IMG/VR virus record: IMGVR_UViG_3300025327_000613
Location: 1 to 21,559 of that record
Source of the DNA: a virus
Length of the DNA: 21,559 nucleotides
Direction: 5' to 3' (one strand)
The translations under genes and the position numbers were made by a program. Shown here piece by piece: positions 1-6,577 of the stretch; position 1 is the first letter of the stretch, and each line of letters begins with the position of its first letter. The notes below the pieces were generated by a model that was not told the origin of the DNA, did not search any database, and saw only the letters and a program-made list of their open reading frames with translations.

Positions 1-62
1 TCATTGACGGTGAAATTGGCCGTCAGGCGGATGCCGTCGCCCACATCGTAAACATTGCTCAT
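1..62 (-). CDS. 5' end of a phage structural/appendage-like protein (partial)
   Basis: A leftward ATG at 62-60 overlaps the TGA of the preceding gene (ATGA) and opens a frame that leaves the window after about 20 codons. The visible N-terminus reads MSNVYDVGDGIRLTANFTVN. This resembles the start of phage virion proteins that open with a small Ig-like or BppU-N-like beta domain, and the N-terminus of the 422-residue protein at 569-1837 is of the same general style. It would be the next member of the appendage gene run. Only 20 residues are visible, so the family call is tentative; that a gene starts here is fairly safe because of the overlap and the continuing operon. Confidence 0.5.
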   Translation of the reverse strand, partial: MSNVYDVGDGIRLTANFTVN

Positions 63-340
63 CGAAGGGTATCCGAAACGACGACATCGAAACGAACATT
101 ATCCATGAGCGTCACGTCATGGTAGAGGAGCTGGTCTGAAAGAACGACATCGTAATACGCCAGGTCAGCGATTGAGACATCTCCAATCGCGAAACCAGCT
201 CCGATCGTAATGCCGCTGTAGCCCCAACCACTTTCCTGCCGCCATTCTCGATCATGAACTACGTTGGGTGTGACAGAAGAAGGCGCACCCGGATTTGTGG
301 AAACAACCGAAGCGCGCTTCTCTTTGCTATCAAGAGCCAC
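59..340 (-). CDS. Small virion-associated-like protein, paralogue C (93 aa)
   Basis: Function unknown. Residues 1-47 are clearly paralogous to the 75-residue protein just upstream and more distantly to the one at 2200-2436. Shared signatures are an N-terminal MALD-x-x-EKRASVVS, a central EWRQE-x-GWGYSGI, and Pro/Ser-rich sequence between them. Unlike its sisters it does not end in the GGQP...RDRPG-WN tail. Instead, residues 56-93 carry a degenerate repeat of about 10 residues (YYDVVLSD, YHDVTLMD, FDVVVSD). The start is GTG at 340, two bases after the TGA of the previous gene, and its own TGA overlaps the next start. The position among appendage-type genes suggests a virion or assembly role, which is inference. 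Confidence 0.75.
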   Translation of the reverse strand: MALDSKEKRASVVSTNPGAPSSVTPNVVHDREWRQESGWGYSGITIGAGFAIGDVSIADLAYYDVVLSDQLLYHDVTLMDNVRFDVVVSDTLR

Positions 341-341
341 A

Positions 342-569
342 TCAATTCCACTTGCCTGGGCGGTCCCGATAGCCGGGCATGGTCGGGACCCCCTGCATCC
401 GGATCATGACCGGTTGGCCCCCAACCGCCGTCACGCTGATTCCAGAATATCCCCAGCCAGCCTCCTGCCGCCACTCACTGTCATGGGTCGCGTTCGGAGT
501 GACGGTAGGAGGAGCTGCGTAAGCCAGAGAAACGACCGAAGCCCGTTTTTCGGCAGTATCCAGAGCCAT
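342..569 (-). CDS. Small virion-associated-like protein, paralogue B (75 aa)
   Basis: Function unknown. This is a short conserved phage-type protein starting MALDTAEKRASVVS, with a central EWRQEAGWGYSGI and a C-terminal GGQP-x-M-x-R-x-QG-x-P-T tail ending RDRPGKWN. The tail is nearly the same as that of the 78-residue protein at 2200-2436, and the N-terminal half matches the 93-residue protein immediately downstream. The start ATG shares its A with the TAA of the 422-residue gene (TAATG), so translation is probably coupled. A pair of long appendage protein plus small partner occurs twice in this operon. No signal peptide or membrane segment is visible. Confidence 0.8.
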   Translation of the reverse strand: MALDTAEKRASVVSLAYAAPPTVTPNATHDSEWRQEAGWGYSGISVTAVGGQPVMIRMQGVPTMPGYRDRPGKWN

Positions 570-1837
570 TATGGACCCGCGATCATTTCGGCTTCAGAGT
601 AGGTCGCACCGTCATCGGTGAGGGTCTTTTTGGTGATCACCGTTCCGGCGTCGTTGTAGATCTCCTTGAAGTCGGAGGCTCCAGTCGTATCGATGTCTAG
701 CCGGTTCCGCAGTGCCATGTAAAGCAGCATCAGGGCGGTCCGGACGGTCGGCGTAGCGGTTGGGATTGCCTGAGATAGTTCGGCAATCGCGGTATCTAGT
801 GCGTCATTAACCTCACTCTCGACTTCCGCATCCCAAGCCGCATTCCACGGAACGGCAGTGAGACCTGCACCGGCCACTCCAATTTCAGTGGTATCGGTGA
901 GGATGGCCGCGATACTGGCACCTAAGAACGGTGTGCTATCACTCAGGATCGAGTCTCGGATTTCCTGAACGGCGGAGGTCGCCAGTTCAGAGGAAGTGAT
1001 CGCATCGGCCGCCACCTTGTCTGCGGTGATGGCATCCGTCCCCAGATTGATCGCTAGAATCGCAAAGTCCGCGATCTTGGCTGAGGTGATGGCATCGGCC
1101 GCAATCGCCCCTGCGTCAATCGCACCATCGGCGATCTCGGAGGCTCCGATGGCATTGGCCGCGATCTTATCTGACGTAATCGCGTCCGTTCCGATCTTCG
1201 CGGCCGTGATAGCAAAAGAGGCGATAGCTGATGCATCAATTGCTCCGGCTGCAAAGGTAGCCGCATCGATGGCCGCATTGGCGATCGCGGTTGCATCGAT
1301 AGCCCCAGCCGCAAAAGTCGCAGCATCGATGGCTCCGTTAGCGATCTCTGAAGCCCCGATGGCATCCGCGGCAATCTTGGCTGCCGTGATCGCATCCGTG
1401 CTTAATAGACCTGCAGTCAAGAAGAAGGCATCATAGTTCGTCGTCCCGAGAGCGCCCGAGGTATTGTCGAGATCCAACCCCACTTCCCCGCCCGCGGTCA
1501 CATCAACGGATCGTCCGCTGACAGTGGGGAAGGCCAGATCCACCAACTGCCGGGTCGCGGTGTACATCACATTCACCGCGGTCTTGGCATCGGTGGTCGA
1601 GGTCTTGGTAATCGTAGTCACGATGTCGGCGTTCGCTTCCGTGGAAGTCAGGAGCAACTTGTAAATGCCACTGGCTCCGACTTCGGTCGCCTCATTCGTG
1701 GCATCGATAAAACCGCCGGCATCCTTGTCTATTTCCGAATCCAGAGCCGCGGCAGAACTCACCAAATCCCCGTCGTTGTCATAGATCGGGAAAGTGACAG
1801 TGAATGCTGCATTCTTTTTTACAGGCCAGTCTGCCAT
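569..1837 (-). CDS. Appendage/fibre-like protein with decapeptide repeats (422 aa)
   Basis: Likely virion appendage protein with three parts. Residues 1 to about 95 form a beta-rich N-terminal domain (AFTVTFPIYDNDGDLV, then ...SGIYKLLLTSTEANAD...) of the type found at the head of many environmental phage tail-fibre or upper-baseplate proteins. Residues 148-287 are fourteen consecutive 10-residue repeats with consensus DAITAAKIAA, expected to form a regular elongated rod. Residues 345-422 are a C-terminal domain (TALMLLYMALRNRLDIDTTG, then a short DDGATYSEAEMIAGP tail) shared with the 387-residue protein at 2436-3599. The start ATG directly follows the TAA of the upstream gene with GAGGAG close by. 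Exact location in the virion (collar, head fibre, tail) cannot be told. Confidence 0.75.
   Translation of the reverse strand: MADWPVKKNAAFTVTFPIYDNDGDLVSSAAALDSEIDKDAGGFIDATNEATEVGASGIYKLLLTSTEANADIVTTITKTSTTDAKTAVNVMYTATRQLVDLAFPTVSGRSVDVTAGGEVGLDLDNTSGALGTTNYDAFFLTAGLLSTDAITAAKIAADAIGASEIANGAIDAATFAAGAIDATAIANAAIDAATFAAGAIDASAIASFAITAAKIGTDAITSDKIAANAIGASEIADGAIDAGAIAADAITSAKIADFAILAINLGTDAITADKVAADAITSSELATSAVQEIRDSILSDSTPFLGASIAAILTDTTEIGVAGAGLTAVPWNAAWDAEVESEVNDALDTAIAELSQAIPTATPTVRTALMLLYMALRNRLDIDTTGASDFKEIYNDAGTVITKKTLTDDGATYSEAEMIAGP
974..1396 (-). repeat. Fourteen tandem 30-bp repeats coding decapeptides
   Basis: Within the 422-residue protein, residues 148-287 fall into a strict 10-residue (30 bp) period without gaps. 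Examples are DAITAAKIAA, DAIGASEIAN, GAIDAATFAA, GAIDATAIAN and DAITSDKIAA. Ala-Ile at positions 2-3 and a hydrophobic residue at position 8 are nearly invariant. One 20-residue block (DAATFAAGAID...) appears twice in tandem, which indicates recent expansion by unequal exchange or slippage. The antisense strand is open through the same stretch only because of this composition. Confidence 0.9.
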
Positions 1838-2197
1838 TTACTCCTCTTCCTTTCCGAACAAATCTCGCAATCTGTTCCTGAGATTCTTGTTAGGTTTGAG
1901 CTGTGTTTCTTCAGGCACTTTGACCTCCCTCAACCACGTTTGTTCCTCGGTCGGTTCCATACTCGTCACGAGGGAGGGCCGTAAACCACTTACCCGCACT
2001 CGATCCTTCGGACTGATCGCCAGATTTTCCTGAGGAGTTCCCCTTCGAACATCATACTTTACCCTAAGAATAATGTCATCTGCCTTGTCGTCTGGCTGAG
2101 TTTCTTCGATGCCGATCAGCTGGGCGACGAAGTGGCCTTTCCGCTTGTGGTGGATGGAATACACCTGACCGATTTTGAGTTCCTTGGTGGTTGCCAT
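1838..2197 (-). CDS. Hypothetical small beta-barrel-like protein (119 aa)
   Basis: Unrecognised family. The N-terminal half (KIGQVYSIHHKRKGHFVAQL, then IILRVKYDVRRG) alternates hydrophobic and polar residues like a small SH3-type beta barrel. The C-terminal third is charged and probably flexible, ending in a basic/acidic tail (LRNRLRDLFGKEEE). I chose the ATG at 2197, coding MATTKELKIG. An ATG four codons upstream at 2209 also lies in frame, but its purine-rich GGGAG abuts it with no spacing. The gene overlaps the end of the 78-residue gene or lies just beyond it, and its TAA directly precedes the start of the repeat-bearing appendage gene. A virion accessory or chaperone role is possible but unproven. 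Confidence 0.7.
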   Translation of the reverse strand: MATTKELKIGQVYSIHHKRKGHFVAQLIGIEETQPDDKADDIILRVKYDVRRGTPQENLAISPKDRVRVSGLRPSLVTSMEPTEEQTWLREVKVPEETQLKPNKNLRNRLRDLFGKEEE

Positions 2198-2199
2198 AA

Positions 2200-2436
2200 T
2201 CAGTTCCATCTCCCTGGGCGATCCCGGCTACCCGGACCGGTTGGGATGCCTTGAGTCCGCTTCATGAAGGGCTGGCCGCCCGCGGCTACTTCCGATGAAA
2301 TCCCCGAGTAGGTCCAGGCGATGTGCTGCCGATCGAGCTGCGAGATCGTTCCGTCGGGGGCGGGAGGGGCCAGATTGTAGGATTCAATGATCTGCACCGA
2401 GGACCGGCGCTTGCTGGTCGTATCCAGATCCGGCAT
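2200..2436 (-). CDS. Small virion-associated-like protein, paralogue A (78 aa)
   Basis: Function unknown; most diverged of three paralogues in this operon. It keeps the KRRSSVQ-like N-terminal motif, the W-x-YSGI core, and the tail GGQP-x-MKRTQG-x-PTGPG ending RDRPGRWN that it shares with the 75-residue protein at 342-569. Its start ATG shares one base with the TAA of the 387-residue appendage gene (CCCATAATG). The 75-residue paralogue has the same junction with its own long partner (TCCATAATG), so gene pair and junction look duplicated together. No membrane segment or signal sequence is seen. Confidence 0.8.
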   Translation of the reverse strand: MPDLDTTSKRRSSVQIIESYNLAPPAPDGTISQLDRQHIAWTYSGISSEVAAGGQPFMKRTQGIPTGPGSRDRPGRWN

Positions 2437-3599
2437 TATGGGCCAGTCCCGATCTCGCCTCGTGTGTAGGTCGTGGCATCATCGCTCACGGTCGCCTTCT
2501 GATCCACGGTCGCGGCATCATCAGCGAATACCGAAAGTGTGGTCGAGGTTTGAGTGATCTTGTTCCTCAGGAACTTGTAGAGATAGCCAATCTTTTTGAT
2601 CAGCGTGGTCGTCGCGGGCGGTGCCTCCTGGCCGGGCTCGGCGAAAGTGTCGGTATTAAGTACATCCAAAACCTCGCTATTGACTTGAGCTGGAGTAGCC
2701 CTAGTGGAGACAGCCGCATCTAAGTTCGGAGCCTCGGAAGAGGTGATGGCCCCCGCAGCAATGGAAGTAGCGGTGATCGTGTCGTTAGCGATCCCATTAA
2801 CGAAAGCAGGCACATTTGAACTCACCAAGGAATTAGGTATCGGAAGAAAGTTGGCTGTCCCAACCCAACTTTGAAGATCAACGGCTCCATTGGGTAGGAT
2901 TTCATACGTGATTCCCGATCCAATCGAGGCCGTCGTGTCGGGAGCAAAAGTAATCGTGTCAGTGCTCGCGACGAATTCCACGATCAGTCGGCATTGACCC
3001 GAAACCGCACCAGATGTAAACAGAATCCAAGCCCCATTCCAGACATCATCGGCTTCGGTCCGGGCTGCATCGATCATCGTGGTGGTCGAACCGCCAGCAT
3101 CGGAGGTCCCCGTAGCTAATGCCCCGCGTAATTCTGTCGCTGCATCTGCCGCGATGGATGCCGCAGTAACTACACTGGCCGCCATCGCGGTGACATTCAC
3201 ATCAATCGTCGTTCCATCGATCAGAGAATTGTTCAATGCTGAGGCACGGAATCCTATGACCGGACCTCTCCAAGGAAGAATGCCAGTCGCAAAACCAGTA
3301 AACCACCCGAAACCTTCCGTATCGTTATTGATCGAGGCGCCACCCGTGGCGGGGATCTCGATCGTATATATCCCGTCGCCTTGGTTTGTCCAGTCATAGT
3401 TTCCTGCCGAAGTCGGGGTCACGGCGGTCTGGGTGAACGCGCCGCCTGTAGTAACGAAATTCCAGACCAGATCCATGCCAGCTTGATCAAAAGTAACGCC
3501 GGTTTCCCGAGTTTTGAAATCTGTGTCATCCAATAATGACATGATGTTGACCGGGACTTCAGAAAGCGCGGTGTCGACATCCATCCAAAGATCAGGCAT
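2436..3599 (-). CDS. Appendage/tail-like structural protein (387 aa)
   Basis: Likely virion structural protein. Residues 1 to about 130 form a beta-rich N-terminal domain (MDVDTALSEVPVNIMSLLDD, FGWFTGFATGILPWRGPVIGF) of a kind that recurs in environmental phage proteins next to tail genes. The middle (about 130-290) is Ala/Thr/Ser-rich with short AITSSE- and SIAAGAI-like units reminiscent of the decapeptide rod of the 422-residue protein. The C-terminus (about 325-387, TLIKKIGYLYKFLRNKITQT then DDATTYTRGEIGTGP) is homologous in pattern to that protein's C-terminus. An AGGA sits 6 nt before the ATG. It is followed by one of the small paralogues. Precise virion location is unknown. Confidence 0.75.
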   Translation of the reverse strand: MPDLWMDVDTALSEVPVNIMSLLDDTDFKTRETGVTFDQAGMDLVWNFVTTGGAFTQTAVTPTSAGNYDWTNQGDGIYTIEIPATGGASINNDTEGFGWFTGFATGILPWRGPVIGFRASALNNSLIDGTTIDVNVTAMAASVVTAASIAADAATELRGALATGTSDAGGSTTTMIDAARTEADDVWNGAWILFTSGAVSGQCRLIVEFVASTDTITFAPDTTASIGSGITYEILPNGAVDLQSWVGTANFLPIPNSLVSSNVPAFVNGIANDTITATSIAAGAITSSEAPNLDAAVSTRATPAQVNSEVLDVLNTDTFAEPGQEAPPATTTLIKKIGYLYKFLRNKITQTSTTLSVFADDAATVDQKATVSDDATTYTRGEIGTGP

Positions 3600-3607
3600 A
3601 TATCATC

Positions 3608-5071
3608 CTATTGCTGTGCATAAGCGTACCAAGGATTCCCGGCAGCGGCCGCGGTGTATTCGATGTGGAGCTTGGCGGCGTTTGTTGTGCTATTGTCATA
3701 GGCGTCGGCAACGCGTTCTCCAGTTCCGCTTGTATATAACCAAAGCAACGCGATGGCAATCGGATCGTAACTATCGGCGAGTTCTTGAATGATGTCGCCA
3801 ATTGTCGTAGTGCCATCGCCGACGAAGTTAGTTGATGAGTTGACCGTCCAATTGCCAAAATCTGTTCCATCACCTTCGCAGGTCGTTGTAGTTCTCGGAC
3901 GTTGTGCCGTATCAGAAATATTGGAAGTAGTGGTTGTGAATACCCCTGGTGAAACAGCATCATGAGCAAACCAGTCACCAATAAAGTCGCCATTATCGGT
4001 TGCAACAGCAAAGAACGTCAAATAGGAATTGACTGTATCTATGGTTGCGCCGCCCAAACCAGAGATACCACTAAAGCGAAAGCCAGCATGTTTCGTGCCG
4101 CCGATATTGCCCATGAATATTGCGGTGTCATCCAACACCATTCCGCCGGTTGCTACATCTTCCCAGGCATCTTCATCGCTAGCCGCTACTTGGGCATTGA
4201 TCGTCGTATCGATCTCAATGGGATAATCTGCGGCCTGAAGCCACGCAATTGGGATCCGATGTTCTACAAACAGATTGGGGCCAGTCCTGCGTAGCCTGAA
4301 CGTCCCCAGTAACTCATCCGGGTCCTGATCCTCGACTGGCGCACCGCTGGAGCGTGGAAGATTGAAGCTCCACAGCACCTCGCCCGCCCCCTGCAGCCGG
4401 AACTCCACATAAGTCTGCGTATCCCGTATGCTGTTCGGCTGGCGGGTCCACAGCACGCCGTTCACGAAAACGTCTATTCCATTCGACACCGCAAAGATGA
4501 ACTGCAGCCGCAGCACCGGATTGCCCCCGTCGAGGATGAACTGTTCCGGTGCTGGAAACCGCGAGGCCTGATCCACGATCAAGCGCTTATCCAGCCTGGC
4601 GGTCTGCGCCTGCCAGCGGATGTCCATCCCCGCTCCGAAAGCCCCTTGCCAGAACAGGACATCCTCATCCTGGACGACCGCGCTCACAGACTGCGGATTG
4701 GCGATGGCCTGGATCTGATTTAGGTCATTGGTGTATTGGAGCTGCTGGGGTTGAAAGGCGATGCTCTCTCCGCTTCCGGGGTGGACGTACTTGACGATCT
4801 GCCCGGAGGAGAAGTTGGAGAGCGCAAAGGCGTTATAGCCCGCCTGCACCATTTGGAACTGCCAGGGCGCAATGCCGGGCTGCCAGGCGGTGTCGATCTC
4901 CTGGTCTTCGGACGGCCCGAAGTGCATCGGGCCGATTCCTAGGTCCAGCATGAATCTACTAGGTTCAGTGGGATGCTGGTGCTTGATGGAGTTGCGGCGG
5001 CGTTCGATCACTGCGGCGCTAGGCCAAGTTGACTGCGCTCGATCACGGGCTTCTCGAGCAGGATGGGCCAC
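3608..5071 (-). CDS. Phage virion-like beta-sandwich protein (487 aa)
   Basis: Probable structural or adhesion protein; no family named with confidence. The first about 40 residues are basic and polar. About 45-280 is a beta-rich domain with many aromatic and Gln residues (APWQFQMVQAGYNAF, VLFWQGAFGAGMDIRWQAQT). About 290-487 looks like a second beta-sandwich or carbohydrate-binding-like module (DTTINAQVAAS, AGFRFSGISGLGGATID, AKLHIEYTAAAA). The start is a GTG at 5071, immediately after the TAG of the protease gene and with no good SD, so translational reinitiation is likely. An internal ATG at 4951 (MLDLGIGPMHF) is an alternative. Directly downstream are the paralogous appendage genes. Confidence 0.7.
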   Translation of the reverse strand: MAHPAREARDRAQSTWPSAAVIERRRNSIKHQHPTEPSRFMLDLGIGPMHFGPSEDQEIDTAWQPGIAPWQFQMVQAGYNAFALSNFSSGQIVKYVHPGSGESIAFQPQQLQYTNDLNQIQAIANPQSVSAVVQDEDVLFWQGAFGAGMDIRWQAQTARLDKRLIVDQASRFPAPEQFILDGGNPVLRLQFIFAVSNGIDVFVNGVLWTRQPNSIRDTQTYVEFRLQGAGEVLWSFNLPRSSGAPVEDQDPDELLGTFRLRRTGPNLFVEHRIPIAWLQAADYPIEIDTTINAQVAASDEDAWEDVATGGMVLDDTAIFMGNIGGTKHAGFRFSGISGLGGATIDTVNSYLTFFAVATDNGDFIGDWFAHDAVSPGVFTTTTSNISDTAQRPRTTTTCEGDGTDFGNWTVNSSTNFVGDGTTTIGDIIQELADSYDPIAIALLWLYTSGTGERVADAYDNSTTNAAKLHIEYTAAAAGNPWYAYAQQ

Positions 5072-6577
5072 CTACGGAGTCATCTTAACGTCTTGAAAAT
5101 AAGTCCCGGTCGCGGTCAACGAAAAGCCGCGCAGTTCAATCTCCACATTGATCGCCGTTAGACCACCCTTGATGTCCACATTGCACGTCAGATAAAACGG
5201 CGAACCCGAGGCCGTCCAAACAGCCCCGCCCGTGATCTTGCCGCAGACCGCGGTTCCGGGCTGGCGAGTCGGTGCCAACGTTGGGATCGGGGTCTCGGTA
5301 GGAATCGGCGTTTCGGTCGGAATGAGCGTCTCCGTTGGAGTGAGGGTTACGGTAGGCTCTAAGGTCGGAGTTGCTGTCGGGAATTCTCCGCCGAACGAGA
5401 GCGCGGCATAGGCATCGACTAAGCCGAACCCGTAGAACTTGTCCCAGCCGACTGTTCCCTTGTCGGCCGCGGTGAGCTGCAAAACTTGTCGAGCCTCGGC
5501 ATTCGTCAACGTGGATCGAAAGCTCAACAGCAAGGCTCCGGTGCCTGCCGCGTGCGGAGTAGCCATCGAAGTGCCTGACAAGGAACGATAGCCCGACGGA
5601 TCACATAAGCTACAGGAGCCGGTAGGAACACTGCTCAGGTTAGCAACCCCCGGTGCCGCCAGCTCTACTTCCGGTCCTGTCGTACTGAATGATGCTCGGT
5701 TATCAGTCGCATCCGTCGCCGCGACCGCGATCACGCTGTCATAGCGAGCGGGATAGAGCACGCCCTCGCCGCCCGAGTTCCCGGCCGCCGCAAAGATCAG
5801 CACGCCTTTGGAGTACGCGTAGTCCACCGCGTCTTTCATGACCTGGCTGAAGCCGGACCCGCCCAAGCTCATATTGATGACATCCGCTCCGTTATCGGCC
5901 GCCCAGATGTTGCCTGCTGCCACAGCCTCCCAAGTTCCGCTCCCGCCAGAATTGAGTACCTTCACGGGCTGGACTCGGCAAGCCCAGCACATCCCAGCCA
6001 CTCCGAGGCCGTTGTTCGTGTTCGCCGCCGCGATGCCGGCGACGTGCGTTCCGTGTCCGTGATCATCAAACGGATCGGGATCATTGTTCACGAAGTCGAA
6101 TCCGGCTACGCATTTGCCAGCCAAATCCTCGTGACTGCAGGCGACTCCGGTGTCGATCACGGAGATGATGATCGTATCTGATCCGGTAGACAGATCCCAA
6201 GCCTGCGGTCCTTTGATCCGAATTGGGCCGTACTGCTCCGGCCAGCGCGGGTCATTCGGGATCGTTTCCACCGCGAAGACCAAGCCAGCGACCTCGGCAT
6301 AGACTACGGGATCGGTCCCTTCCAATTGATCAATGACGGCCAGCTCCTTGCCTTCATGAACGCCAGCTACCGTCACGTCGATCTCGGGAAGTTCTGACTG
6401 ATACCAGGCTCCGAACTGCTTGAGATGCGCGTCACGCGCCTGGATCGGTAAACCGGGCTTGAATCGGACAAGGATCTGACCCGGCGCGAACTCCGGGACT
6501 GGCTGATCGGCCTGCGCAGGAAATCCGATGAAGGAAATTGCAATCAGAATGAAGAGGACGATGATCAATTTCTTCAC
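5072..6577 (-). CDS. Secreted subtilisin-like serine protease (S8 family, 501 aa)
   Basis: Subtilase with a complete catalytic set, numbering from the GTG at 6577: Asp142 (SVIDTGV), His175 (HGHGTHVAG), oxyanion Asn267 (AAAGNSGG) and Ser337 (GTSMATPHAAG). Residues 2-24 form a classical signal peptide (KKLIIVLFILIAISFIGFPAQA). A prodomain-like segment follows (PGQILVRFKPGLP). After the catalytic domain come a Pro-Thr-rich linker (about 399-440) and a roughly 60-residue beta-rich C-terminal module. Several close Cys pairs (CxxC and similar) suggest disulfides and an extracellular location. The GTG overlaps the portal stop (GTGA) with GGAGAGG 6 nt upstream; an in-frame GTG at 6592 is less likely. 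It occupies the slot where a prohead protease is usual, but S8 enzymes are not the standard maturation protease. Whether it is a virion or host-surface protease is inference. Confidence 0.93.
   Translation of the reverse strand: MKKLIIVLFILIAISFIGFPAQADQPVPEFAPGQILVRFKPGLPIQARDAHLKQFGAWYQSELPEIDVTVAGVHEGKELAVIDQLEGTDPVVYAEVAGLVFAVETIPNDPRWPEQYGPIRIKGPQAWDLSTGSDTIIISVIDTGVACSHEDLAGKCVAGFDFVNNDPDPFDDHGHGTHVAGIAAANTNNGLGVAGMCWACRVQPVKVLNSGGSGTWEAVAAGNIWAADNGADVINMSLGGSGFSQVMKDAVDYAYSKGVLIFAAAGNSGGEGVLYPARYDSVIAVAATDATDNRASFSTTGPEVELAAPGVANLSSVPTGSCSLCDPSGYRSLSGTSMATPHAAGTGALLLSFRSTLTNAEARQVLQLTAADKGTVGWDKFYGFGLVDAYAALSFGGEFPTATPTLEPTVTLTPTETLIPTETPIPTETPIPTLAPTRQPGTAVCGKITGGAVWTASGSPFYLTCNVDIKGGLTAINVEIELRGFSLTATGTYFQDVKMTP

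Noticed and set aside
264-602. Rightward 112-codon frame opposite the small paralogues
   Set aside because: It lies antisense to two well-supported overlapping genes and has no recognisable content or SD.
974-1396. CRISPR-like array because of the 30-bp spacing
   Set aside because: The units are contiguous and coding, with no spacers, no constant repeat and no cas gene.
996-1436. Rightward Ala-rich frame of 146 codons
   Set aside because: It is the antisense of the decapeptide-repeat region; its openness follows from the repeat composition.
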